From contig RSEF01000003.1 in assembly GCA_003993805.1 (NCBI GenBank), positions 83,411,133 through 83,475,132 of the forward strand: a stretch of 64,000 bases of DNA. The letters run 5' to 3'. Position 1 is the first letter of the stretch. Every line of letters starts with the position of its first letter. This document shows positions 1-13,100 of the stretch, piece by piece. Both the position numbers and the translations under genes were made by a program. Source of the stretch: Himantopus leucocephalus (Eukaryota > Chordata > Aves > Charadriiformes > Recurvirostridae). The notes beneath the pieces were generated by a model, which saw nothing but the letters and a program-made list of their open reading frames with translations, was not told the origin of the DNA and ran no database searches.

Positions 1-122
1 TGCTGTGAACAAATCGCCTACATGTTTTTCTCTCTGTTCCATTGAATATAAAGAATAATCTTTCAATGGGATTGACGTTGGCTACTCAAGAAATTCTTAT
101 CTGAGGAAAATCCAGACAACTG

Positions 123-515
123 CATTATGTAATAATAAATAAATAAAAAGCATGTTTATCAGCAATAAAGCCAAAGGTTTCTCATTAATAGGATTTAGAC
201 TCATTCACAGTACATCCTCAGCAGAGAATAACAACTACTGAATCCAAGAATATTCATAGCTAAATTCAAAATTTATTTTACCAATTTGGCTTTCCAAGAG
301 TAAGTTGATTATATTTCTNCATTATGTAATAATAAATAAATAAAAAGCATGTTTATCAGCAATAAAGCCAAAGGTTTCTCATTAATAGGATTTAGACTCA
401 TTCACAGTACATCCTCAGCAGAGAATAACAACTACTGAATCCAAGAATATTCAAAGCTAAATTCCAAATTTATTTTACCAATTTGGCTTTCCAAGAGTAA
501 GTTGGTTATATTTCC
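123..515. repeat. Probable false tandem duplication (196 bp x 2)
   Basis: Positions 123-318 recur at 320-515, separated only by a single N at 319. The first copy ends exactly at the N and the second starts exactly after it. The two copies differ at about four bases, all in the last 60 or so bases of the first copy, as expected of a low-quality contig end. I infer two overlapping contigs that were placed side by side instead of being merged. A true tandem duplication is possible but would not explain the N exactly at the junction. Confidence 0.85.
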
Positions 516-536
516 ATACGTGTGCATCTATCTATA

Positions 537-763
537 TGTATATCTGTCTATCTTTATACATAGCTATATATGTATGCATGAAAGAAAGACATGCAAGTGA
601 TTGCTTCTTCCTATCCAGTGAAAGAACAGAGATAGACNTGTATATCTGTCTATCTTTATACATAGCTATATATGTATGCATGCAAGAAAGACATGCAAGT
701 GATTGCTTCTTCCCATCCAGTGAAAGAACAGAGATAGATNCCAGTGAAAGAACAGAGATAGAC
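537..763. repeat. Two further probable false duplications
   Basis: Positions 537-637 recur at 639-739 with an N at 638. Then 717-739 recurs at 741-763 with an N at 740. The copies differ at only a few bases. The junction-N arrangement matches the previous duplication, so this contig end was probably stitched three times. Short reading frames that cross these Ns on either strand are artefacts. Confidence 0.85.
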
Positions 764-1109
764 AGATTCATATTGTAATTTCAGGAAGGAACTAATTTAT
801 AACAGGAGGAGGAACTGCCACAGCAAGTGGCTAAGTAGGAGAGTAAGTATGATACTTGAATAGGAACAGTAAGCAACAGCTTAAGAAGGTGGGGGGTTTT
901 TTTGGAAACAGAAAGATAGCTTTGGGACATCAAAAATGGAGGTTCACTAAGATAAAAAGAACTCTAAGGTTCTCTTTGTACTACCTTATATACCATATAA
1001 AGACTTTTAGATCATGTTTTAGATATAAATCACTGACAATAGTCATGGTTTACAGGCCAAATCAAAGGCATTATTTTTTGCCAACAGGATGACCACACAG
1101 TTGTGGAGA
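764..1109. other. Unassigned AT-rich sequence
   Basis: About 350 bases with no recognisable repeat or coding pattern. A 78-codon open frame at 856-1092 resembles nothing I know. The last part may be diverged upstream CR1 sequence, but I cannot support that. Confidence 0.4.
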
Positions 1110-2080
1110 GCTTTAAACTAGGAACAACTGGGAAGGGAGATGATGACCAGCAATCAAGTAAGAAAGTGATAGACTGGGCTAACAAGCTAAATGTGCAGAG
1201 TTATGTGCTCAGAGTGCACCCCCTGAAAGTTTACAGATGATACAACATTGAGAGGAGTTGCTGGTACACCAGAGGGTTATGCTGCCATTCATAAAGACAT
1301 TGACAGGCTGGAGAAACAGGGCGACTGGAGTCTTGTGAAGTTCAGCAACAGAAATGCACCTGGGGAAGAATAGCCCTGAGCACCTATACAGGCTGGGGTC
1401 TGGCTGCCTGGAAAACAGCTTGGCATAACAGGATCTGGAGGTCCTGGTGGACAACAAATTGAACATGTATCAGCAATGGGTCCTTGTATTAAACAGCATC
1501 CTGGGTTGCATTAAGAAGAGCATTGCCTGCAGGTCAGTTAGGGTGATCCTTTCCCCCTACTCAACAGTGATGAGAAACGTATAGAATGGTCTGTCCAGTG
1601 CTGGTCTCCTCGGTACAAGAGAGACATGGAGTTACTTGAGTGAGGACCAGCAAAGAACCACAAATATGATTAAGGGACTGGCGTATTTATCATATGATGA
1701 GAGGCTGAGAGAGTTGGGGCTGTTCAGTCTGAAGAAGAGAAGGTTCAATGGTGATTCTATCAATGTGTATAAATATCTGATGGGAAACTGCGAAGAAGAC
1801 AGAATCTGATTCATCTCAGCAACACCCAGTGAAAGGACAAGATGTGATGATCATGATCCAAAATACATGTCATCTGAACACGAGAAAAAAACCTTTTTTT
1901 CTGTTGAAAGCTGTCAAGCACTGGAACAGGTTGCCATCATATGTTGTGGAGTCTCCATCCTTGGAGATATTCAAAGCCAACAAGACATTTTACTGAGCAA
2001 CCTGCTGTAGCTGATCCTGCTTTGATTAGATAATCTCTGGAGGTCCCTTGCAACTTCAACCATTCTGCAAATACATAATT
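1110..2080 (+). mobile_element. CR1 LINE fragment (ORF2 reverse transcriptase to 3' end)
   Basis: This is a 5'-truncated CR1 non-LTR retrotransposon in plus orientation. At 1230-1244 the frame reads F-T-D-D-T, the reverse-transcriptase active-site box that is usually FADDT in CR1, so both catalytic aspartates are still visible. Downstream come the usual C-terminal ORF2 blocks: a stretch around 1437-1470 matching the 'leu-val-asp-asn-lys-leu-asn-met' region, the 'glu-arg-leu-arg-glu-leu-gly-leu-phe-ser' block around 1695-1735, and the 'trp-asn-arg-leu-pro' region around 1920-1945. The 3' part ends near 2075 with the pyrimidine-rich CR1 terminus. Stops and small indels break the frame throughout, and an A-run then T-run interrupts it near 1885-1900. 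It is inactive and of moderate age. The 5' limit is approximate. Confidence 0.88.
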
Positions 2081-5013
2081 ACAATTAAAGAATTTCCACT
2101 TCTAGTTTCCATTTCAGAACAATCATCTGTTAGCTCTACTTCTGAGAAACCAAGGAATGCTTCTATGATCATGAGTGCATGCATGTGAAGAAGGACTGAC
2201 TAAATAATAATGACATTACGGATCAGAAAGAACGAACTCCAATAAATAGGGCAAGCAGAAACACCCTTCTACAATTACTTTTGGACTCTTTTCTTGAACA
2301 TGTCAAGACAATTTTAAGATACCTTTTCTGCTAGGAAGGAGAAAACACTATCTCCAAATGTCCAGTGCATGGATGAGGAAATTAGGACAATGAAGACACA
2401 GGTATCCCCTGGTCCCACAGTGAAAAAACTATCACAGATCACTTTTGATATCTCAGCCCTTACACGTTGCAGGAATAGGACTTCCAAATGGGTGTGCATA
2501 TATAGATGTGTGGCTTTTAACAAAAATACTAAATGCCAGAAACCCAGTCACTGGTAGAAAAAGGTCATTCTGTCCCAAAACAGTGCATAGACTTTTAACT
2601 AGGCAGGTGAAAAGTATCAAAAGCTTGGAAGGGAAGCGAGAGAGTTGCTGATGACAGATGTAAAATTTCATTATCATTTATTGTTACTGGAATCAGGTTC
2701 TGCTTACCTTAGAGCAAAATAAGGTCTTTGAAAAGATAAATAATATGCTTATGTTTTCATCTTTTTTAATGCTTTTGAACTTTTAAGAAATAGATGTTAA
2801 TTCTATGGAAGAAAGACCCCATCTTCAGTTACCAAATAGAAAACCCACTGCAATAAATTAAAAAAAAAAAGAATCAGTCCTGAAAGTTATAAGCTGCTGC
2901 CCTGATTTCACTGCAGAATGACCAGGGGTACCATAAGGAAGAGCAATTCTCTAGAGATCTGAAGTAAAAGGAGCAGGTGGTTTTAAAAGCAACAGTAATT
3001 GTCAATAAAAAGAGTTAATTCAAAAGAGTCTTCCCAAGGGAAGAAATTATAACCTGATTGGCATAAAGCAAATGAGAGTGTAATCAGAGACATCTGCATA
3101 TTGGAATTTCCTTTCCTTCCTGAATTGCAGAGATTTTTCACTGATGTTAGATTAATATTCTTATTCTATCAGTTCCTTTTGCTTCACAGCTAATACTTAG
3201 AAGATAGGAAGGTTTTTTTAATTTTTTAAGGGATAGTGAATTCAAAAAGCCTGTTTTTTTCTTTATAATATCTTTCTAAAAAAGAAAAAAAAACCCAAAA
3301 CAAAACAACCCAACCAAAAAAACCCCAAACAACAAAAAACTTTTCAAAGTTTCCTTGTGTGCTGTGCAACTCCTTGTTGATATGACCAGACAGATCCTCT
3401 GCCTTGATAAAGTTGCTAGGTAATAGTTCAGTAATATATATTATTTTCTATTATCTATAGAAATAGCAGTCTGAAAGCTTCAGTCCATGGGATGCTCAAA
3501 CACCAATATGGAAAACAATCATATTAGAATGCTTAATGACCAGATGCAAACTAAATCACTCTTGAGAACAGCTTATACTTACCGCAAGCAAATATGTATT
3601 GAGTTTTATCTTGTCGTTTTGATCCCATTAATCTATGCAATCTTGCATTTTGTCCTTTTCTGAAAGTTTGTCCAGAACTCCTCCTCTCTCTTTATTTCAA
3701 GACTGATTTCTAGCTCTCTCCATATTGTCCCTTTTGCTACTTAGCTACATATTTTGATCTGCCTATTTGTGCGGCAACTCTGGCAGAATTGTATTTCGGC
3801 TAGTCACCTCATTAACTGTAATCATTTCCTGTTTATTTTTTAATTCTTTGTATACTGCTGTCCTGAATGGTTTATGACCATCAATTATTTCTTTATTTTT
3901 CTGACCGTAGATGCAGTCGTTGTATTCCCAAGAAGAAACCCAGCACCTCCACACCGCAGCTACATTCACTTATGTATATGGGCCATGCTTGCTACATTTC
4001 CTTGAACCATAACATAACAATCCTAAAGTTTTAAGAGCTAAATATAAAGAAGTGCTTGACAGGTCAGTGACAATATGCCTTTCTTATGTACTCTGCCACC
4101 CTGTGAAATCTACAATGCTAATTGATGGACATAGGCAGAACAACATTGAGGAAAATTTATAAACCTTTAATAAGATTTACAAAACACAGTGTGCAGAGTA
4201 TGGAGACATTTACTCCAGAGAAAATGTAGGTGGGAAATGAAACCCTGCCAACCTTTCTCAATTAAATAAGCATCCACCTCGACGTTGGGACTGTTCTTTC
4301 TGGTGTGGTCTCACTGCAGTTAATACATCGCTGGAGATAAAAATATCAGCTCATCTTAATTTTTGATCACACACTTAATACTCTAGTAACAAACCTAGTC
4401 AGATGAAATCCTAGAGGCAGAAATGACTTTTACTTAGATTGTTCACTATCTTACAGGCATATGTTTAAGGACACTCAAAGTTGTGTATCTCAACCTGTTC
4501 CATAAAATAGTACCCTGCTTTATATATATAAAAGGACCAGTCTCTGTGCCTTCCATATAAATAAGGTTAACTGCCCAGCTTTAGTAATGCATTTAGCCAA
4601 AATTTTTTGCCACTGGTATTCAGTTTTCACAATGTGAAAGAGCATTAGAGCAAGAATTTGAGGCACCATATTAGGAAGCTTTCTGAATAACATGCCAAAC
4701 ACTCCTGTGAAATCAAATGTCCCATTTGCAAGTTTTCAATATCCCAGTGATGCTGCAAGTGTTGTGTTATTGTTGAGGTGTTCTACATAAGGACCAATTT
4801 GGTGAGCATGGTTGAGAACAGTTGCTACTATCAGTATAAATCGGAAAGGACTTAAAGGTGTAAATGCTCCCTAGCAGTTAAGCACCTGACATTCATGAGG
4901 AGCAGTAGGAATGTTGTTAACAGGAACTTACATGTCCACGTAATTTGGGTACCAGCTCACTGAAAACGCTTTGGATTGAGATTTTAAATTTGGATACCAA
5001 AGGTGGCAATTAG
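2081..5013. other. AT-rich non-coding sequence
   Basis: I see no gene or identifiable transposon here. Open frames are at most 74 codons and look random. The one notable local feature is the A/C-rich tract at 3281-3341, listed separately. Confidence 0.6.
3281..3341. repeat. A/C-rich low-complexity tract
   Basis: About 60 bases made almost only of A and C runs (AAAACCCAAAACAAAAC-like). The tract has no period. Similar A/C or G/T tracts recur at 19836, 35617 and 51462. Confidence 0.8.
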
Positions 5014-5018
5014 GCAAC

Positions 5019-5634
5019 TGTAGGAGACCGCTAAGATGTCTCGAGTAAAATGTCTCAAAATTTACCATAAGCGGACCAGCCACATCCTGTTCATAACAGG
5101 AGCAATGAGCACCTGAAACTCACCGAGCTAAGTTGCAAGCTGTGCCACCCGACCCACCGCAGCATCCTGTTTACCACAAGAGTATATCAGGAGCAACCAT
5201 TTTCCAAGAAGACCATCTTCCAAGAAAGACTGGGGGAGCAAAAGTGGCTTCTATACTGATTGGTCAAGTATCGATCAGACTTTGACTATAAGTTTGTGCC
5301 GTGTCCCTCTACCGTTGGACATCCAGAACCTGCACCATCATTGTGATCCACGGATCGTGAGTCAACGGGATGCTGCTGATGATTAAGGAACCATCAGGAC
5401 GCTGAGGGTCAGTGTTGGTGGCTTTACTCTTGCTGTGCTCCATAATACTGCTTCTCTCTTCTCCCTTTCCTCTACTGCTTATTTTACTCTATCACTCGTT
5501 TCAGTAATCAAGGCAGGGACATAACAATAAAGCTTAGCAGACTGCATCTGACCTCGTTTGTGTCTTAATCTCATGCGTGGAATTGTTATGGGTCCTTCCT
5601 GGCCCCCTGCCATGCCCCGGACCAGGTCATGACA
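5019..5634 (+). mobile_element. Solo LTR of an endogenous retrovirus
   Basis: A 616-bp block starts TGTAGG and ends ATGACA, the TG...CA termini expected of an LTR. It is flanked by an identical 5-bp target-site duplication, GCAAC, at 5014-5018 and 5635-5639. On the plus strand a TATA-like TATAAGT sits at 5287-5293 and a polyadenylation signal AATAAA at 5526-5531. That implies U3 upstream of about 5315, R up to about 5545, and a short U5. The block keeps about 17 CpG dinucleotides, far denser than the flanks, which suggests a fairly young insertion. There is no internal retroviral sequence on either side, so it is a solo LTR left by LTR-LTR recombination. A 5-bp duplication is common for ERVL-like elements, but I do not recognise the subfamily. 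Confidence 0.85.
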
Positions 5635-5639
5635 GCAAC

Positions 5640-8600
5640 TTGGAGGGCCAAGTCTTTAAATGGCAAGCTCTTTATTTATTAAAGTGTTCACAAAATTCTG
5701 GAATCTTCTAAACCACATAAATGTCATCTATGATTTTAAAAATCTTTCCTTAGAGCTACAGTTTATTTATTACCATTTCTTACCAGTTATTAATTTATTA
5801 CAGTTTTTTAATATTTGCAGTTTTTCAATTCTGTTAATTTATCTTCTACAAATTTAGTTTTCTCGAAGATTCCACTCTCTGCAGCTGCTGGTATTTTTTA
5901 CCTAAGGCATGTATTTAGGCTTTTTTCAGTGTTTAAAATAGTATCTTAGTATAAGGAAAACAGACTTTATCCACTTCTCTAATAATAATTTCCTGACTGT
6001 CTTGAGCAAAACTGCTGCATGGCCTAGTTTCTCCATTTGTTAATTAGTATTCATTGCTCATTTTTTAAAAGCTTTAATTTCCTAGTGTTTTCAGAAAATA
6101 ATTTTCAAAAACTGGTATAAAGGTTCAAAATAGTTTGGATTGGTATTATCAAATGCAAAGACTAATAATGGATGTGACTAAGAAATTATTCTCCCTCTTT
6201 TATTCTTTTATCAAGCTAGGGAGCCTGGAGCTATATTATTAAGCACCACCTCTGCCAAATCTTATTCTCTGCAATTATATGTGCACCATGTTATATACCA
6301 TTATTGCTGAACTTGAAAATGTAGGGTTTTTTTTTCTTTTATGAAAAAATATCCAATTTTAAAGATAGATTTATAAACCAAAAACCTAAACATAGATTTT
6401 GATGATAATTTTGGCCTCCAGCTAGATCAACATGATCTATCACCAATTTTCTGCTTATATTTATTTCTAACTGAATCCTTTCCTTGTTATTTGCTTCTTA
6501 TCGATGTTCTTTTTTTCTTTTCTTTCGTTCCACAACCTCAGCTGGTGTTAAGCATAACAAACAATTTAAGGACTCTTTTTGTCTCAGAAGTCTAATGGCT
6601 TTAAGTCCCTCTGATGATTTTATCCTTTTAACCTAAAAAATTTCTACAGTGATAATGTTTCTAACATTTTCTGCCACCATACACTATGTGTGATCTTTCA
6701 TCTCAGTTTCCTTAGTTAACATTTAAGCTACAGCTTGAGGCTGCCTGCAAGGTTTGTATTATCAAGCCTAAATACAGTAAATATTGTGATGTGAACACCC
6801 TTTGTTTTAATTATCCACATCAAATAATTCTACCCTTGTCTTTCAGAAGAAAACATGTTAAGAGGCTTCTACCCTTTTTCTCCATTTCTCTGTTGAAGTT
6901 GTCAGAGGTACACTTGATTCATGTTTTAGAGATGTCCTTGGCATTATGATTTGTAAGACAGAAGAATTAAACAGTGTTCTAATTCCATCATTCTATTGTC
7001 ATTTAACAGGTATTTTCTGGAATCCCTTCATATTAACAGCTCAGATGTCTCAGTTATAAAAAAAGACACTAAACGCTTTCTGTTAGGAATGTCTTGTCTA
7101 GCCATGTTTGTATCAAAGACATTAGATTCCTATTTAAACACACCTTGTCAGCTGTTACGTTTGACATATGTTCATTATTTCCCATCCTGTAACAGGAACT
7201 TTTTTTTTCAATGATTGCTAAAGTTTTAATATTTATGTCATTTTTAGACAGAAGGACTTATTTTCTTGTTGCTAATCACTAAGTACTGGATTGAAGGGAA
7301 AGGAAGGAATAAAAGATTTAAGCATCTAATGAGGGGCTTCAATGGAATTTAGGATCTTAGATCCAAATTTGTAAACCTGAATATTCCTAATTAGTTGATT
7401 TCTAAAACTTGAGGCACCTGATCTCTAAAGGGTTTTCAGTTTTTTTATAATAAAGTTTCCTGACTCCAACATAAGTAATAAGTCCTTCTCTTTTGACAGA
7501 ATTAAACTGTTCAGTACCTATTTCTAACCCAAACAAAGGCAAGACATTACCTTTTCTAAACCTCATGATGGTCTTGATACCATACTAATACACACTGTTA
7601 CCCTTATGGTATCAGTCTCATAAAATGCACTGTTGACCAAAAAGTAAGCCCTGCTACTCTTTTTTTTAAACCCTTTTTTGTCCTCAGCAAAACCAGCATC
7701 AGTTTAAGAAGAATGAAATAGCTCTGGTTTAAGAAGAATGAGTCCCAATTTCTTGAAATTCTCCTAAAGAATTCCAGGGTCCAGATCCCAAAAAATGAGA
7801 AGTCTAATTGACAGATTGATTCTTGCTCTGAAGAGGGACGTGTGGTCTGCCTCACCCCTCTGTGTATCATGTCTTGTGAAACACACTTTGGTAGCATTCT
7901 GCAACTTTCTGAATCACCCTTAAGATGTACTGACATCTTTCCACAGATGAGGTGGAGAGCTAATGTGAGGGTAAAGAGAGTTATTTTTTGATTGGTACTA
8001 ATTGGCAACCACATAATTTTAACCAAAATGCCTTTAAGTAAAGGCAATGTCGTCATCTTCCTATTTATCGCCCTCAAAACCAGTCCAAAAGCTCCAATGT
8101 GACAAAAGGGCTCCAAGATGACAGATGTGTCCACACAAGTATTTGGTCAGCTATACCTCCTTTTATTTAACACATTCTCAGTTTCCTCAGATTGCCATTG
8201 TCACTAAGAAGAAAAGCCTTCCTAGGTTTAGAATGACTCACATGACAATACACTGGCACATCTGACTAACAGTAGAAATGTCTTAATACATCCTATGTAA
8301 TATCTACAGAGGACTACAAATGTTGAAATTCTTTCTCAAAAGAAATACAAATGTTACAGAAAGTTACATTGTAATATTTCTCTGCATATAACATTTTGGT
8401 CCTGAATCAAATACATACAAAGCAGGCCTTGCAGCTTTGAAGTAATATCTATGTGTTTTAAGGCATGAAGGGTGTAAGGCATGAAAGGCATAAAATACCC
8501 CTACTCTAAGAATCAGGCCCCCTTTTTAATAAATAAAAAGTATTTCATTCAAGCCATACTGAACACTATTTTTTGCTTCCTATTTATCTGCATATCGTTT

Positions 8601-10052
8601 TCTGGTCCTAGACATTTCTCATTATAGTCATTGTCTTTTTACAATGCCTTTGTGTTAGAAATTAAAAAATAGTGTAGTATGTATGCATCTTGTTATCCTA
8701 GATTAACCTTCTTCCCTACCTAGCAAATCCAGAGTAGAAAAAAAACTGAACCATGAGAATTTTCAGTTACTGGAATATCTCTAATTGTATGTGACCTTTC
8801 TGTGCACATTCCTGAAAGATTAAAACCTCTTTAATTCTCCAGATGATGTTCCTATGCTCTTCTTTATGGGCTTTCATCCTAAGAGAACAAGACATCTTCT
8901 GAGAATTTGGCATCCTGGATATTATGATAGTTCATATTTTGAAAGTAACATGCAACATCAGCAATGTATAGAATCTCTGTTTGCTTAAGACTGTGTTCAG
9001 GAGTGGCAAGGTAAACTAGTTTGATAATCTTTTCTCATCATATCATCACATCTACAGCAGTTATTTCAAATGGGATTCATATGCCTAAATGTTTGTCTAC
9101 AGTATACACCTACATCTGGGCTAATCATTCAAATCCCATTTATACAGATAATGGAGAGATGCTAACACTTCCAGGAATTGCTTCCTCTTGTAAACATTAA
9201 AAAAAGATCAGGTGAAGCATGCCCAGAAAAAAAATGCCCATTTCTCTCTCCTGACTTTAAAGGTATTCATTATACTTTACATAGCTATAGATGCATAAAG
9301 AGCTTGTAAAATCACATGAGTAATTCCACCATTAAAGTAAATTATATATGTACAACTTAGAATGTCTAAAAGTAAAAATAAAACCTGAATTTGTTCTCTC
9401 CCTGACAACTAAGGGCTGGAGATGAAATAAAATCTCTTGGTGGATTTTTTATATGTATTTTATCCCACAGGAAGCCCATAATTCCTATCTACTTAACAGA
9501 TTTTAACTCCGTCTTTAACTAACTGACTGCCTGTCAACTCAATTTACCTGACAACTTTAGACAGTGAACTCTGTTGTGCATGGATAACTTGTATAGTTCA
9601 TAAATCCTGTGAAAATTATGCCAGAGATGCCTTGATACTAAAACTGGATTCACAAAAGCAAGCTCAGGACTATTAGGTTTTTTAGTATAGGCACAGACCT
9701 AAATAAACACAGCCATCCTAATTTTGGGCCTAAGCTAGTGGCATGCTTTCATACACAACGCTTTTCCTGGAAGGTATTAGTTATTAATGAATATAAGAGC
9801 CATCTAAACCTGGTTTTCAAGGGCCATCTCTAGTTTACAAGCAGTAGCATTATGCAAGTTTTTCCGCTGTCTGGAGCGCTCCAGTTCTCCCCTATGCTTG
9901 CTAATTGGAAACTGACCACACACATTCAGTCTGCAGATTGTACAGAGGCTCCTTGCAGGAAAAGGGCTTCAGGGTTCAGCCCAGCCATTAATAGGATGGC
10001 TGAGACTGCAAGCACAGTTGATCTTCACAGTAAATCAAAAACTTTCTCCTAG
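5640..10052. other. AT-rich non-coding sequence with one long orphan frame
   Basis: Mostly unique AT-rich DNA with T-runs. The longest open frame of the whole window lies here on the minus strand (8134 down to 7604, 176 codons). I recognise no domain, signal peptide or homologous family in it, and at this base composition such a length is only mildly surprising. I do not call it a gene. The last 200 bases (9850-10050) are somewhat more GC-rich and contain a 14-bp palindrome at 9871-9884. Confidence 0.55.
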
Positions 10053-10113
10053 CATCACAGAACAGTTTACGTTGGAAGGGACATTAAAGGTCATCTAGTT
10101 CCAACCCCCCTGC
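10053..10113 (-). mobile_element. CR1 3' end, cut by assembly gap
   Basis: The sequence reads as the reverse complement of a CR1 3' terminus: an imperfect ATCACAGAA start, then GTTGGAAGGGACATTAAAGG, a TCATCTAGTTCC block and a C-run. It stops at a 10-N gap. The sequence after the gap is not obviously CR1, so the true length of the element is unknown. Confidence 0.88.
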
Positions 10114-10123
10114 NNNNNNNNNN
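10114..10123. other. Assembly gap (10 N)
   Basis: A run of ten Ns directly after the CR1 sequence. The repeat probably stopped the assembler. Ten may be a placeholder and not a measured size. Confidence 0.95.
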
Positions 10124-13100
10124 AAAGTGGCCTGGTGAGCACTTCATTCAATATTCCGACACTTCCTGCTTTTTCTTCAGCTGCAAGTGCTCAAAACAAT
10201 GTTGCCTGGGTACTGCACTCCACTACTCCATTCTACAGGGCTGGCAAAGGATAGTGGACATTAAACAATTGAGATCACTGTATCATTTGCAGTCAGCTAC
10301 TGATATTTGGTGTGGATCTTCTAAGAGACATTGCATAGTGCCTCTGTAGCTCTAGGGAATCTTTACACAGACTAAACAAATTCAGATGGATAGTTAAACC
10401 ATTGATATATGGTTGTAGCAGGAGTAAATACAAGAGTAAAATTAACCTTATATACAAAATTTATGGATCCAGCATGACTTCTTCTTCTAATTAACTGAAA
10501 TATTCAGTATCAGTATAAATAGCGTTCAAGCCAGGACTAAGGATGCACTGATTAACATAGTAAACAATCTTGCTCATCACTTAATAACCAAAACAACAAA
10601 AACCAGCTATATTTAGTGCTCTGCTGGCACACAGTCAAGTCCCAAAATAAGCAACTGTTGTGTTAAAATCTAAATAAGACTGAGGATAGATAAGCCATAG
10701 ATGGAGATTTCTATGGACAGACTATGTTTACAACACAGGAAACTAAATAGTCACAGACAATCTTCAGCTATAAAATTCAAGATCTTACATAATTATAGTA
10801 TTTGATGATAATCTTTTGGTTGGGGGAAGGTGCTTTGTTTTCAGTGTCATTGTTTACATTAATTACGTATTGAAAGCTTATTTATTATGCATGAAGGTTA
10901 ACAGAGGTAGAGACCTATCCTACTGTTCATAGTAATTGTGTCTTCAACAGAATGAAATATTTGGTGGCAAATGTTCTAAAAGATTAGAGAGGAATTTTAA
11001 CTTCTGCCTTGTATATTTTGTTTTCCATCATCTGTAAATGTTCGGTGTTGACTGAGGTAGAAAATTTAACTATTATTGAATACTATCATTTTATCATCTA
11101 TGCTTTTCGATGCGCTGCATGAGCATCGCACTGTGCATATCTGAATTAAGGTCCCAGTTTCCCAAAAAGCTTGCACAGTGCAGGCATAATTTATTTTCTA
11201 GTACATGGATGTTTCCAGATGTCATTGTAATCAAATAAAATACGATGCTATTTAACCATATCATACAACTGGATCCCTAGTTGCTTTAGAAAACAGAATG
11301 AACATGTGAGGAAGGTACATAGCATAATCTTATTAGCTTGTGAGTGAATCTTTGAACATTCTGATTATTACCTCTTGCAAAGAAGATCTGTAGTTAAAAT
11401 TTCCAAGAGCAGCTAAAACTGATAGCAGCTCTCATGAAAAGCTCTAGATTAAGAAAACATCAAGTCCTTGTTTCATTCCGAAGATGAAAACTTTAGTCAC
11501 TGAAATAGAATTTTGTGAGTTCCTTTGAGTTCTTTTATTTTGCATTGTGTTCCCCCAACAAGCTTTGTTATTTTCTAGGGAGCCAAAAAAAAATGATACA
11601 CACTTTCATGCTTTATAAGGGATTTAATACAAAATAAGTATGAAAAGGAAGGTACTTCTAAAATTTATTTAATTATTCAGAAAGGAAAAGCAAGATTTAC
11701 TTTTTAGCTTATTAATTCTTAAGAATATTTGGTGAGGACTATCTGAAAAATCCTGACAGACATTGTATCAGAAAAAAAGGGAGGGAAAATCCCTTCAGAT
11801 CTCTTTGTTTAATGGCCATATATTTCTTTTATGTTATGTCCAGTTATAGACAAAGGACAATGAACATTTCTTATTCAAGAGCTGCTGCTGTTGTCATCCA
11901 ACTTTAGTTTTGAAATCTGGATCTTACTGCTTTAAATTTTAACTATTTTTTTAATTTTACATTATTTTAAATACTATTTATGCAACTTATAGAGAAAAGG
12001 AATAAAAGACATTTTTTTCTATTCAAAAATATTATTAAACTTATTTTTCTCAACAATTTTAAAAGAACTTTTCCACTTCTAAGAATAATTTTAAAACACT
12101 GAGGGTTAAATCATGAGCAATTAAAGACAAGGTTAGCCACTTGTCAGTACATAGTTGTGTGGTGGTATAACTTAGTTTTTCAAAGCAAATAGAATTTTCA
12201 ACTGAAAAATATTTTTCACAAATTATTTACTTAAAAAAAAATTAATTTGGAAAATAGTTTCTGATTGTTGTAATAAAAATATATGTAAGTTTCATTTAGT
12301 GTATTTGGTAGAAAAAAAAACGACCAAAAAAAGATTTTTTTTCCTAATAAAATTAAAACATGTTCACAGAAGACATATTTCAGACAGGTNATGTTCACAG
12401 AAGACATATTTCAGACAGGTCTAAAGAGTCCTCCTAAATTTAATATAAATAAAAAGCAAAAAAACATTTATGAAAGAATGATATTATATATGTTACCTCT
12501 TCATAGCTTGATTAGAAAGATACACTAAAACACTCTTTTTGGAATGTTCAACATCATGCTATCTTAGTTGACTTTCTCTAAGAAGATTACATCATGCTAC
12601 TGCACAGCTTCCTAGCCTGTCAAATCAGGAAAAGAACCAACAAAACTGATATCTGATAAAAAACCATAATGATAGATCAATAACACAGTGTCTGCCCTCC
12701 TTATTTTCCATACCATTTTAGCTTCTTCTAAAGTCTTCTCATTTGCTCAACATTTTTGATCTGCTGTTTTAAAAGTCTGTTATGCTCATCTCTTTTGCTC
12801 CCTGCTTGTTATTGTTTTATTTATTTATTTATGTTATTCTCTCCTTCCTTACTGGCTTTCATTTTCCTTCTAGGACAGAGGCAACAGATCTGACCTTATG
12901 AGCTCCAGTGCAATAGCATCAGGAAGAGATGGTATATGACTCTTCTCTCAGAGTCAAAATGGATAACTAATGTAAGAATGCCTTGATAATTTTACGTTTT
13001 CTTACAGATGGGAACTTTTCCATGTGATTCTCTGATTGACAAATAGCTGCTTAGAAACTTGCTTCTTTCATGAAACCCAAATGTGTCCATGAGAAATTCA

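Noticed and set aside
9871..9884. 14-base perfect palindrome CTGGAGCGCTCCAG
   Set aside because: A few palindromes of this length are expected by chance in 64 kb; no other supporting structure.
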